Shown here: in pieces, positions 23,080 to 31,792 of the stretch
Layout of the letters: each line of letters begins with the position of its first letter
Position numbering within the stretch: position 1 is the first letter of the stretch
Assembly: GCA_947462335.1 (NCBI GenBank)
Contig: OX381715.1
Span: forward strand, 43,059,472 to 43,123,471
Length of the DNA stretch: 64,000 bases
Source of the DNA: Harmothoe impar
Lineage: Eukaryota; Annelida; Polychaeta; Phyllodocida; Polynoidae
Reading direction: 5' to 3'
Notes under the pieces: model-generated
Told to the model about the DNA's origin: nothing
Seen by the model: only the letters and a program-made list of their open reading frames with translations
The model's database searches: none
Position numbers and translations under genes: made by a program

Positions 23080-23439
23080 GCGGTCCTCAAAGGGTTAATC
23101 TGGCCAGGCCAGGATCCAGCCAAGGCAAAATCACCCACTCTCAAAGCTTAGGCTTTGTTAATCAACAGAAGATCAAAGAGCACTGTGTTTCTGCTTGGAG
23201 ATTGCAGACGACATTTTATTGGGTGTGACAGAGAGAGGGTGTAATGGTGTGTTTAGGGATGCTCTGCTGCACCTACTCTCGTTCCCAAATCCTTACGAAG
23301 GAAGGCTCTGGTAACTGCCAAATGACCTTGAATTTTGGATTTTGCTGGGTCTGGGCAACCCCTGCTGGTAGGCTGGAACCAGCGAACAGGAACAGGAAAT
23401 GGAACCAGAATGTATGATGGTAGTTTTAGGTGGATTTAC

Positions 23440-24110
23440 CATCAGCCTTTCTGCATGGATGGGCTGGGAACCCTTTAACGGCAGCATAGTGTTTTAATGT
23501 ACTCCACCCCTAGGGAGTAACTAACCAATGCAACATTCACCATGCATGAATGCGGGTACCATGAGGGTCTTAGCCTATGTCCCTTGTCGATTGTAAAAAT
23601 GCCCGTGTCCCGTGACTTTGTTGCTTGATACAAATTGTCTATTCTGCGAGAATGTTGTTGTGGCCAAATATAGACCGGGTAGCGTTTGTGGAGAATAACG
23701 ACTGGGACCAGCAACGGGGCTCGACTTCCGGCCGGAGAACGATCTACATCGTATTCTGAGTTCTTCCTTTAATAATTACACTTTACACATGTTCTACACA
23801 TACTAGATACATCAAATGTCCCATGACGATTTTCATAAATGTCCATATCAAATGTCAGTAGGTCCCATGTACCACGCTGAGTTTAAGCAGAGGCCACGTC
23901 AGATTGAGTGGTCTAGATCCAGAATGTCGCACTGCCGATCAGGATCATAGCACATGCAAGCAGCATGCCATCCTTAGAGGAGTAACCCACCACCCTGGTT
24001 GTACGAGGTGCTAACAGCCCCCAGTAAACCCCCAGGTCACACCAGACACACGTGGACAGTTTGAGGGGGCGTATCATGTTATCATGTTGTATACTTGTCT
24101 GTCTCATTTG
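23440..24110. other. Single-copy-looking intronic sequence
   Basis: Starts with a short MITE-like piece (GGCAGCATAGTGTTTTAATGTA) at 23480. The rest shows no supported gene or repeat. Confidence 0.35.
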
Positions 24111-24129
24111 TGGAAGGAGGAACTACAGC

Positions 24130-25275
24130 TATATATGTACTACCAGTGATATTGCAGTGATGATTTAGTGAGTTTACAGTGCATACTACTACCTTACTGC
24201 ACCAATGTTGTAGGCTAAAGCAGTGCACATGCAGTGCACTAGTAGTACACTAGCAGTGATAAAGAAGTACAAGAACAGTATGTCCGAAATATGTAAATGA
24301 GGTAGAAGTATTAAATCAGTGAATCACTGCTTCTTCACTGCACTCTGTTTCTGCAGTGCATAAGGAGTACATCACTGTATACTCACTACTGGTCACAGGG
24401 GAGTATGAAAAGAGTGATCACTCTTTTCGTACTTCTCCCTGTGCCCTGCAGTGAGTACACAGTGATCACTCTTTTATTACTGGAGCCATTGTGAAGGGCA
24501 TACTACCACTTGCCAGGACGTTCTCACCCCTACCAGGATTCGTACCCACATGCTTCTTAGTACTCCTCTGCGCTTTAACTATAAGCTATATCCCCAACCA
24601 CACAATGACCAGCCTTGACTTCACATATATATGGACAGTTCATTGTCTATCTGACTGTCTGATAGGTCTATACATGTACAGCTTGGGAGGGCATAACTAT
24701 GTATACACATCAGTGTTTTACAACATCATGCAATTATTAATTTTACACTCAAAGTTTTAAATGTATATGATTGTATACAATTAGAATTATCTTGCTTTAG
24801 AGTTAATAATGAGAGAAGCAAATCTATACTTCTTTACTCAGAGAGTAGGTAATGTCTTTGCTGGCAAAGTGTTAAAATGAATAGAACTAGAATTCCTAGA
24901 GCTGTTTCAGTGACAACTCAGTGCACCATTATTCTTCTACCCCTTGTAATTCTACCTGTATTACATATCTAAGTCTCAGAAGTACAAAAACAGTGATGGC
25001 AGAATGTTTAAGGACATTCCAGTAAGATTGCAGCACATCACTGAATTAACACTGCAGGGAGAAGGGTATCAGCAGTGATCCTAGAAAATGCAGTACAATT
25101 GCAGTGTATGACTGATTGATAACTGCACATGCAGTAAGAATGCAGTGCATCACTGATTATTAACTGCACCAACAGTGTTAAAAGGGAGTCATCATCCAGT
25201 ACTTACTGCATGTCCAGTGACAAAACAGTTAATGTTGCAGTGATCACTACAGTGAGAAGTTTGTACTGCCTTCTA
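24130..25275. repeat. Region dense in CAGTG/CACTG motifs, with a near-perfect palindrome
   Basis: GCAGTG, CACTGC and CAGTGATCACT recur dozens of times over about 1.1 kb in both orientations. At about 24395-24445, CACAGGG and GAAAAGAGTGATCACTCTTTTC form a roughly 50-base near-palindrome. This resembles the motif-rich subterminal zones of some DNA transposons. No terminal repeats could be fixed. Confidence 0.5.
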
Positions 25276-25349
25276 GTCCCGGTATATATACACCCGATGA
25301 CCATCTTCACCTACTGCAGGTTACTCTCGTCTCAGACCTCCCTTTTGCC

Positions 25350-25440
25350 CCTTTGTTTTCATAATGTATGAAAAGGCCCTGGCGAGTAGCTCACCAGGAC
25401 TATAGTACATTAATGCATCATAACACGCCTCTAGGGTTGT
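25350..25440. mobile_element. piggyBac-type MITE fragment
   Basis: GCCCTGGCGAGTAGCTCACCAGG and TACATTAATGCATCATAAC modules only. Confidence 0.4.
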
Positions 25441-26023
25441 TTCACTATCGCAGATTTCGAGTGGAGGCAATCATCAAAGTGTGTGCCCCGCTGCACCCTC
25501 ACAGCAGTCAGCAATCTGCTTAGTATTTCTGTTTTTCTCTCTTTCTAGTACATAAGTATAGGTGTAGACCACTAAATTCGACACGGCGTGAGATAGTGAC
25601 ATGGGACATATCCTTTTCCTAAAATCGACAAGGTGACATGGTCATTTTTTTTAATCGGCAGGGAAGATTGGGCCCCCCCCCCTTCAAGACCCACATTATT
25701 GAGCCCTCTGCCACAGTTCTATGAGGCTTTAGACTATGCTCCCTTCTCCCCTTAATTGTCCCAGGACAGTTTAGCCGTGTTCCATGTGTGAGGGCTAGAT
25801 CCCTACAGACCTGTAGGCGTTAGGGTGAGTACCTGTGGGTACCAGCAGTCCTGTACCCCCATCAGTTAACCCAATATACAGCTGGGTGCTGCAGGTGACG
25901 GCCTTAGCAACACTCAGTGTAAGACTGAATACCAAACGAGGTAACAGGCACAACGCAGTGATGTCTTTCCAAACAGATTCTTGACATTGGTATTTGAATC
26001 GTTGTCAATTTTTTAAAATATAT

Positions 26024-26096
26024 ATTAGTAACTTACAGGAGATAAGGGACAAGGCAAGGCAATAGCTGGACTTGGGCCTGTAGAAATACACACGGC
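26024..26096 (-). repeat. Element 1 terminal repeat B2
   Basis: 73 bases starting ATTAGTAACTTACAGGAG (plus strand) and ending CACACGGC. Differs from 26264-26336 at one base (T at 26063). Confidence 0.9.
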
Positions 26097-26127
26097 CTAT
26101 TTATTACACAAAAAACAAAGAAAAAAT
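26097..26127 (-). terminator. AT-rich spacer with poly(A) signal, element 1
   Basis: The minus strand reads GTAATAAATAGG here, so AATAAA lies between repeats A2 and B2. Element 2 has an AATAAA in the equivalent place. Confidence 0.5.
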
Positions 26128-26263
26128 AAATTGACCCCTGCAGCCTGCCTGGCCAGGTTCTGATCAATGGCTGACCAGCAGGCTACCGGCACACTGAAGG
26201 CTGAGAACAATGGCGCCCCCTGGTGTGTAACTAATACACTACTCAATATGATTGAGTCTCAAC
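26128..26263 (-). repeat. Element 1 internal repeat A2
   Basis: Matches 31253-31388 over the full length except two substitutions (CAGGCTA/CAGACTA and CTGAAGG/CTGGAGG). Contains TTGACCCCTGCAGCCTGCC. Confidence 0.9.
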
Positions 26264-26336
26264 ATTAGTAACTTACAGGAGATAAGGGACAAGGCAAGGC
26301 AAAAGCTGGACTTGGGCCTGTAGAAATACACACGGC
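26264..26336 (-). repeat. Element 1 internal repeat B1
   Basis: Directly abuts A2 at the ATT core (26264-26266). It follows the recombinase stop codon on the minus strand by about 30 bases. Confidence 0.9.
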
Positions 26337-26365
26337 AGACTCCAAGTAAGTAATAATGAAATAAA

Positions 26366-27451
26366 CTACACCGAGAAAGATGAAGATAAGCAACGTGAAA
26401 CAATCTGGTCGGTGTCTATCCTCATAGAGTAAGGTTTGGTGAGATAAAGCAGGGCCGCCATACTGGCCCAGTCCCCTGCTTGCCTGATGTCTTCGATACT
26501 AAGTCCTAGTCTATACATGTACAGCGCTCCCGCCCGGCGTAATGAGTGCATGCCGGCCCGTTCTGATTGGAAACCGGCTGATTTCATGAGTCGTTTCAAA
26601 AACTTCAACAGCTTTCCGTAAGTCACCGGGACTCGGGTGGCGCCCCTCTGAAGCACGAATACCGGTGCCAACAAGTCCGTGCTGGGGAACTCTTCCATGT
26701 GTCTCTGAACCAAAGAAGCCGCACACAAAGGGGAACCCGGTGCGAAAGTGATAGGTACTTTATGGACCCTCTGGCCGTATTGAATTGTCTTTGAACTGGA
26801 GATTGCCAGCTCTATGCCCCAAGCTGTGGAGCTAACAGTTCCTCGTCGTAGATAATGTCCCGTCGGGTTGGTGGCTGTGTCAGGAACTAAATTGCTCTTC
26901 CTGAGCAGACCACGGTAACTCAGTGCCAGACAAGACCATAGCACCCTGTCCTCCGGGTCACTCATGTCAACAAAAGAAAACATCTTCAGAATGTCAGCGA
27001 GGGAGAATGAGGGCCTCACTGGTTCTGGGTCGCCCAGAACTCTGCGGACTCCAGCTAAAGTCATGATAAAGTCGAAGTTTGACCGAATCGGCTTCGCGTC
27101 ATAACCAAAATAAGAGTTCAAAGAAATTACTCCACTGATATAATTCTGTATGGTTGTGTAAGATAAGCTTTTTGACATGTACACAACATACCTGCACATA
27201 TGTGCGGTGTCCGTAGGCAGAGCCGGAATCAAAACTGATTGACTGAACTTAATATAACGTTTCCATTGAGAGCTTTTAGTTTTCCAAGTGTTCGGAGCCC
27301 AAGCCTTCGACCTGAGCTCCGCTGCCTCCCGGTCTAGCTGAAGCCTCCTTTGGACCACCTCTGCAACAGAGGAACAAAGGCAAAATATTAGCGTCAGTGG
27401 CTCGCGACAGGGTATCCGCGAGCACATTATCCTTCCCTGGCAGATAAACAC
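26366..27451 (-). CDS. Tyrosine recombinase (YR), element 1
   Basis: Catalyses insertion of the retrotransposon's circular DNA by a lambda-integrase-type tyrosine mechanism. The 361-residue frame shows R184 in GLLRKSN, K221 in SSSKTIQ, the H302-x-x-R305 box (MHSLRRAGA), W328 and the likely nucleophile Y336 (ALLYLTKP). The N-terminal part (about 50-140) fits the SAM-like core-binding domain (WKRYIKF, YISGVISL). The frame overlaps the end of RT/RNase H by 176 bases in another frame. The first 28 or so residues may not be used: on the minus strand a tract CTTTGTTCCTCTGTTGCAG ends at 27361, a good 3' splice site that would join the recombinase from 27360. The frame is intact to its stop. Confidence 0.9.
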   Translation of the reverse strand: MFICQGRIMCSRIPCREPLTLIFCLCSSVAEVVQRRLQLDREAAELRSKAWAPNTWKTKSSQWKRYIKFSQSVLIPALPTDTAHMCRYVVYMSKSLSYTTIQNYISGVISLNSYFGYDAKPIRSNFDFIMTLAGVRRVLGDPEPVRPSFSLADILKMFSFVDMSDPEDRVLWSCLALSYRGLLRKSNLVPDTATNPTGHYLRRGTVSSTAWGIELAISSSKTIQYGQRVHKVPITFAPGSPLCAASLVQRHMEEFPSTDLLAPVFVLQRGATRVPVTYGKLLKFLKRLMKSAGFQSERAGMHSLRRAGALYMYRLGLSIEDIRQAGDWASMAALLYLTKPYSMRIDTDQIVSRCLSSSFSV

Positions 27452-29201
27452 CCACTGACTGACAATTACTAATCACACACAACCAAAACAATTTTCTCAA
27501 TAAACACATAGCCACAGAATTCACACTTTTACCCTTATTCAGGGCACTGACTACCTGAGTGTTGTCTGTAATACAATAAACTTTATGGTCCCGCCACAAA
27601 TGGCTCCAGCGCTCTACCGCCTCATATATTGGGTAGAGCTCTCTCACATTGATTTTCTCAGGGATCTCCATGGTAGGATGAGGCCTACAGTGGCCATGAA
27701 TGTCGTCTGCCATGACGATGTCATCCAACCAGTGTCCACATATCCAGTCTAGATCGGTGTACGCACCATACCCGATCCCTGATGCATCAGTGCAGATCAT
27801 AGATGTATGGAGTGGGGGTTGAATAATCTTCGCTGAACCGTTGAACCACCTCGCGAACTGTCTCCACCATTCTAGATCCTCCTGGAATGACGCGGATAAA
27901 GTCACATAACGCTTCTTCGCGCTGAACACACGTAGCATAGACACCACCCTGTGGGAAAATGTCCTACCCCCCCGGACTAAAGTAGAGCAGTGGCTTAGCA
28001 CACCACATAAGCGCTGGAGTTGGCGTTTTGTCGCCCTGCGGCGACCAGCAAAAAATGCCAACTCAACATCTAACTTGTCCAACTTGTCCTGGGGGAGTCG
28101 TAGCGACATCTCTAGCGAGTCCAGTTCCACCCCTAGATAACGCTGAATCTGCGCGGGGGACTGCACTTTCTTGTACGAGATATAGAAGCCCAACGAGCGA
28201 AGTGTCTGGTGCAGAAAAAGCTGTGCTTCCTTGCACTGCTCGTACGTGTCGGCCATTAAAAGAAAATCATCTAGGTAGTTGACACAGAAATAACCGTAGG
28301 CATTAACATAACAAGCGACTGCATCTGATATGCTATTGAAGATGTGCGGCGCCACTCTAGTACCAAAACTCATAAAATTGTCCTGAATAAACTGGTCCCG
28401 TCCATTGACATTCCAAACCAGACCTTAGAGCTCTCTATCACATGGCCGTACCAATACCGTACGGTACACGCTTCCCAGATCTGAGACGGCCATGAAGCAG
28501 CCCGGAGTCATGTGATCTGAAACAGTGTCGATGGAGTTGTAACTAAATGACTTGAACGTGGTGTCCATGTAATTGTTAATGCTTAGAAAAGATGGACGGC
28601 TTGCATCTGTGATAGGCCTATAACCTCCGGATGCTTTATGAACCGCTCCCATCGCGTGCACACAATGTGGCGGCTTGTCCACTATTGTTAACTTCCCACT
28701 CTCCAATTCGGTGCACATGATCTCGTTGATGGCCTCAAAAGCGTCTATTGTCGCCGAGCTATAATTTAAGCAGAAATAACTGTCTATCGCGACACCCGGG
28801 TCTGTTAATTTAAAACCATGGCAAACCCCATCTAACAAAAAATGGGAATTGGGGTCCCAATTACCGCGGCCATAGACTTCTGAGGGGCCACCCGACAACA
28901 TTTCCCGCCAACCATTTAACTTAAACTGCGAGCGGACACCGCTCAGGAAATGAGGGGCCGAGGAGTCCCATAAAGGGGTGTAATTACTATAATTATCCAA
29001 CAACTCCTCTATACTAGCCGTGCACATAAGGTCCCCATAACTACTAGGGTACAAAGAGTCCAGGTCATAAAAATAATCACAGTCCTGGCTGAAAACAGCT
29101 GGGAGCACTGGTGAAGCTACGGTGCGCGTACACGAGAAGTTTATCGTCCTATCCGCAGACGCGGGCCTCTCGCGTGCGTAACTTGCCGAGTCTCTCGCCG
29201 G
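27276..29201 (-). pseudogene. Reverse transcriptase/RNase H, element 1, broken by one in-frame stop
   Basis: Copies element RNA into DNA. One frame runs from the Gag UGA (29202) to 27276, interrupted only by TAA at 28425-28427. Seventeen codons separate that stop from the next ATG (28373). Upstream of the break is RT motif A (AVSDLGSVYR). Downstream are motif B (SFGTRVAPHIF), the catalytic YLDD (27 to 34 residues into the second part; plus-strand 28267-28278) and an RNase H domain with D in ICTDASG, E in NVRELY, D in ITDNTQ and D in LADTLSR. There is no ATG near the 5' end of the frame, so translation probably depends on the UGA upstream. The TAA falls in a conserved stretch between motifs A and B and would truncate the enzyme before the active site. 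A C-to-T change of CAA is the simplest origin. Confidence 0.88.
27361..27386 (-). promoter_or_regulatory. Candidate 3' splice site for the recombinase mRNA, element 1
   Basis: The minus strand reads a pyrimidine tract, then TTGCAG and the exon start AGGTGGTCC. A branch-like GCTAATA lies about 25 bases upstream. The donor was not identified. Confidence 0.45.
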
Positions 29202-29204
29202 TCA
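29202..29204 (-). promoter_or_regulatory. In-frame UGA between Gag and RT (candidate stop-codon readthrough)
   Basis: Gag ends CAG-GGT-CGG-CCT-TGA and the RT frame continues directly as CCG-GCG in the same phase with no other stop for 777 bases. UGA followed by C is a comparatively leaky context. Confidence 0.55.
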
Positions 29205-31004
29205 AGGCCGACCCTGCTGTTGCTGCTGTTGATGATGCTGGTGCGGCTGTTGATGCTGCTGCTGTTGCTGGGGCTGATACTGACCACCTTGATTGTCATA
29301 GCCCCCGCGGCAATCTCTACTCTTGTGCTGACCGCTACACTCTACACAAGCGTGCTTCTTGTAGCAAGGGTTGAAGTTACACTCCGTGTTGTTCCACTTC
29401 CAGCAGAAATCCGGGGGCCAATCTGACATCTGGCGGTCAAAACGAGGGCCACGATTGCGGCGACGTCTGCCACGACCCCCGCCCGAAACCGACTGACTGG
29501 TACCCGCATGAGGGGACGAACCCGCGAGCATCCGTTTCACCACTAGCATATGTTCTGCACTAAGATGGGCTTCTACTGACCTAACATCACCTGCTACAAA
29601 GTCAATCAGTTCACCCTTTATCACTCTTGAAACTACCTCATGGTCATACCTAGCCAGCTGGTCGGGACCGAAAGCTCCACCCTTGCCCTTAAGTGTTATA
29701 AACCTCATGTGGGATCTATAGCCTGCAAGTGTGATTCTGGGCAAATTGGATTTGATAACAAAATCCAGGACACCATTCATACCATTCATCAATTCCTGAA
29801 AACTCATTTCATGGTACAACTTGTCAACATCAATATAACAGTCTGGTCTCAACTTGTTAGTTGACCTCTTCCTCTTACTAGTATCAGACATCAATCTCAG
29901 ATTCTTGAGCCAATCTGTATCAGGCATACCTTGAGCATTGGTCTGGGTGCTGAATAGACCATTGACATCCCCCTCTAGTAGGCCTAGTGCAGCTGTAGTG
30001 AGTCCAGCACTAGCCAAACCAGACTGGAGAGTGTGCTGAGCTGGATGTTGAACTTGGCCAGTTCCCAACTGCTGCTGGGGCTTGAACATGGAGCCATCCT
30101 TGTAGTATAGCTGTGGCTGTTGAGGCTGTTGTGGCTGTTGAGGCTGTTGGGGCTGTTGATGTTGACACCATCTCAGGTAGGCCTCATAAGAGGTGTCAGT
30201 GACAGTGTGAGAGGGGGAATGAGTGTCACCCAAACCAGGTGCCAGTCCCTCTACCTGGCCCATCCTGAATGAGTGCTCCACTGCACCCCCACCCATAGCA
30301 TTCACAGTACTGCCAGCGGTAGTCCGATCAGCTGATCGTACCCCAGTATACCCACTGAGATTGAAATTGTCAAAACTACTGCCCTCAACAAGTCCACTAC
30401 TCTGAGGTTGCGTGCCTCTACCCGGGGGTTGCGCGCCTCCTCCCGGCTGCTGCTCGCCTCTCCCCGGGTGCCCGAGAGGCCTGGCTGGTCTGGATGTTTG
30501 GTACAGCTCACCTTGTCGCTTTTTAAGAGTCAAAAACTCTTGAAAATCTGCCAGCAAGTCGTCTTTGTCGCTGTCCGCGGCCTGTCCGCCATCTTGGCTG
30601 TTTACATCCGCGGCCGCGTTCGAGTCCGCACCGTGGTGAGCGATAGTGGCCGCTGCTCCCCGGCTGTCCGCATGAGGGGCGCCGGGTACCAGCCCGCCGT
30701 CCGCGCTATTGTCGCTCACCACGGTAGATTTTTTGCTCTCGAACTCCTCCCGGACGCGCCTAATGTATGCGGCTCCCTCAGCGACATGGCTGTTTATAGC
30801 AGCGTTCGCCGCCCGGGCCTCTTCTAACTGCACCTGTAAGTCTCTTACTTTCCTTTGTCGCAACAGGACGGTCTCCCTCTGCTTCTCCACCCCCAGGGAA
30901 TGGATCAGGTTATTCATTGTCGCAGTATAAACATCGTCAGATGCGACATTATCACCCACGGGATCCTCATCCTCAGAGCTCTGCCGCCCGGCCTCTGTGG
31001 TCAT
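29202..31004 (-). CDS. Gag-like nucleocapsid protein, element 1
   Basis: 600 residues. An N-terminal helical, coiled-coil-like region (about 30-110, RKVRDLQVQLEEARAANAAI) precedes a long low-complexity part rich in G, Q and P (QPQQPQ repeat near 280-300), then a central conserved-looking domain (about 385-500, KLRPDCYIDVDKLYHEMSF). The C-terminus carries a double zinc finger (about 534-565) spaced C-x7-C-x4-C-x3-H-x-C-x2-C-x3-H-x4-C. That layout is typical of DIRS/Ngaro ORF1 proteins and implies RNA binding and particle assembly. A QH-rich tail follows. The ATG overlaps the stop of the upstream zinc-ribbon ORF as ATGA, suggesting coupled translation. The frame is intact. Confidence 0.85.
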   Translation of the reverse strand: MTTEAGRQSSEDEDPVGDNVASDDVYTATMNNLIHSLGVEKQRETVLLRQRKVRDLQVQLEEARAANAAINSHVAEGAAYIRRVREEFESKKSTVVSDNSADGGLVPGAPHADSRGAAATIAHHGADSNAAADVNSQDGGQAADSDKDDLLADFQEFLTLKKRQGELYQTSRPARPLGHPGRGEQQPGGGAQPPGRGTQPQSSGLVEGSSFDNFNLSGYTGVRSADRTTAGSTVNAMGGGAVEHSFRMGQVEGLAPGLGDTHSPSHTVTDTSYEAYLRWCQHQQPQQPQQPQQPQQPQLYYKDGSMFKPQQQLGTGQVQHPAQHTLQSGLASAGLTTAALGLLEGDVNGLFSTQTNAQGMPDTDWLKNLRLMSDTSKRKRSTNKLRPDCYIDVDKLYHEMSFQELMNGMNGVLDFVIKSNLPRITLAGYRSHMRFITLKGKGGAFGPDQLARYDHEVVSRVIKGELIDFVAGDVRSVEAHLSAEHMLVVKRMLAGSSPHAGTSQSVSGGGRGRRRRNRGPRFDRQMSDWPPDFCWKWNNTECNFNPCYKKHACVECSGQHKSRDCRGGYDNQGGQYQPQQQQQHQQPHQHHQQQQQQGRP

Positions 31005-31237
31005 GGGGGATCCCCGCTCTGCTCCCCGGGGGCGGTTTCGTGACCGGCCTGGTCACCTTCCCCCGGTGAGGCGTCCATTGAGGCCTTGTGCTGCCCGGTT
31101 CTGTTGATGGTAGGCGACATTGGCTGCTCTACCACCACAGGTGGTTTCCTGCCTTCATTGGGTGCCCCGCACATAGGGCACACCTTATTATTCCCATTGT
31201 AGGTTGCACCACACTCCTGGTTGGTGCAAACCACCAT
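31001..31237 (-). CDS. Small zinc-ribbon ORF upstream of Gag, element 1
   Basis: 78 residues. The N-terminal zinc ribbon C4-x4-C9-x10-C20-x2-C23 resembles the treble-clef ribbons found in nucleic-acid or protein-binding proteins. The rest is acidic and disordered (PGEGDQAGHE). It lies 15 bases inside terminal repeat A1. Its stop TGA and the Gag start share ATGA at 31001-31004. A related ribbon with a different tail occurs at 41369-41803, which supports a real gene. Its role is not known; single-strand nucleic-acid binding or a regulatory function is possible. Confidence 0.65.
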   Translation of the reverse strand: MVVCTNQECGATYNGNNKVCPMCGAPNEGRKPPVVVEQPMSPTINRTGQHKASMDASPGEGDQAGHETAPGEQSGDPP

Positions 31238-31252
31238 TTTGCAGGAAAAAAA

Positions 31253-31388
31253 AAATTGACCCCTGCAGCCTGCCTGGCCAGGTTCTGATCAATGGCTGAC
31301 CAGCAGACTACCGGCACACTGGAGGCTGAGAACAATGGCGCCCCCTGGTGTGTAACTAATACACTACTCAATATGATTGAGTCTCAAC
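31253..31388 (-). repeat. Element 1 terminal repeat A1 (5' end)
   Basis: 136 bases directly repeated at 26128-26263, bounded outside by ATT (31389-31391) then host sequence TATTGTTG. Confidence 0.9.
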
Positions 31389-31792
31389 ATTTATTGTTGT
31401 ATAGATGTCAACAAGATTTCTTGTGAAAGACCCCCAGGTTTCTTCATGTGATAAATTGCCTACGAATTCATGACCTGCTCTGGAAACATTAGCTTCCATA
31501 AGAAGTTTGGCTGTTAAAGATAAGAGGGGCATTGTAAAAATGTGGAAGCAGGGTCTGTTAGAATATATGAATGAACCTTTTCATATCATATCTTGAGTAT
31601 TTATAAACTGAATGGAAGAGGGGCTCCTAACAGGGAACTGTCATCTGGGGTTTTACAATACAGGGGGCTCTCAACATCGTTCAAAGGGCTGCCAAGTAAC
31701 AAAATAGTCAGGAATTTCGCAAGAGGTGCTTTCTCTCAATCCAAACGACCAGCCATAAGGAAGCAGACACAAACCAGACCTACAGCACAGTA

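Larger units (their letters stand above)
20346..23439 (+). repeat. Tandem segmental duplication, unit 2 (3094 bp)
   Basis: Near-identical copy of 17263-20345. Both unit ends read GGTGGATTTACCA; unit 1 then jumps to CGTCAAG while unit 2 continues with TCAGCC. The junction therefore shares only the two bases CA, which fits a recent microhomology-mediated event. The 11-base length difference comes from small indels such as the extra AACAGGAAATGG-type stretch near 23390 and the TA tract. Confidence 0.95.
26024..31391 (-). mobile_element. Element 1: Ngaro-like tyrosine-recombinase retrotransposon (DIRS order), 5.4 kb
   Basis: In its own direction the order is repeat A1 (31388-31253), ORFs, B1 (26336-26264), A2 (26263-26128), spacer, B2 (26096-26024). 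This is the split-direct-repeat form typical of Ngaro elements. It encodes a zinc-ribbon ORF, a Gag-like protein, RT/RNase H and a tyrosine recombinase. There is no DDE integrase, aspartic protease or methyltransferase, which argues against Gypsy, DIRS1-like and PAT-like elements. ATT sits at all three junctions (26024, 26264, 31389), and no target duplication is visible, as expected for recombinase-mediated insertion. Repeats A differ at two positions and repeats B at one. With the internal TAA in RT this copy is slightly aged and probably defective. Confidence 0.9.

Noticed and set aside
30408..30827. 139-codon plus-strand frame opposite Gag of element 1
   Set aside because: Antisense shadow of a GC-rich coding region.
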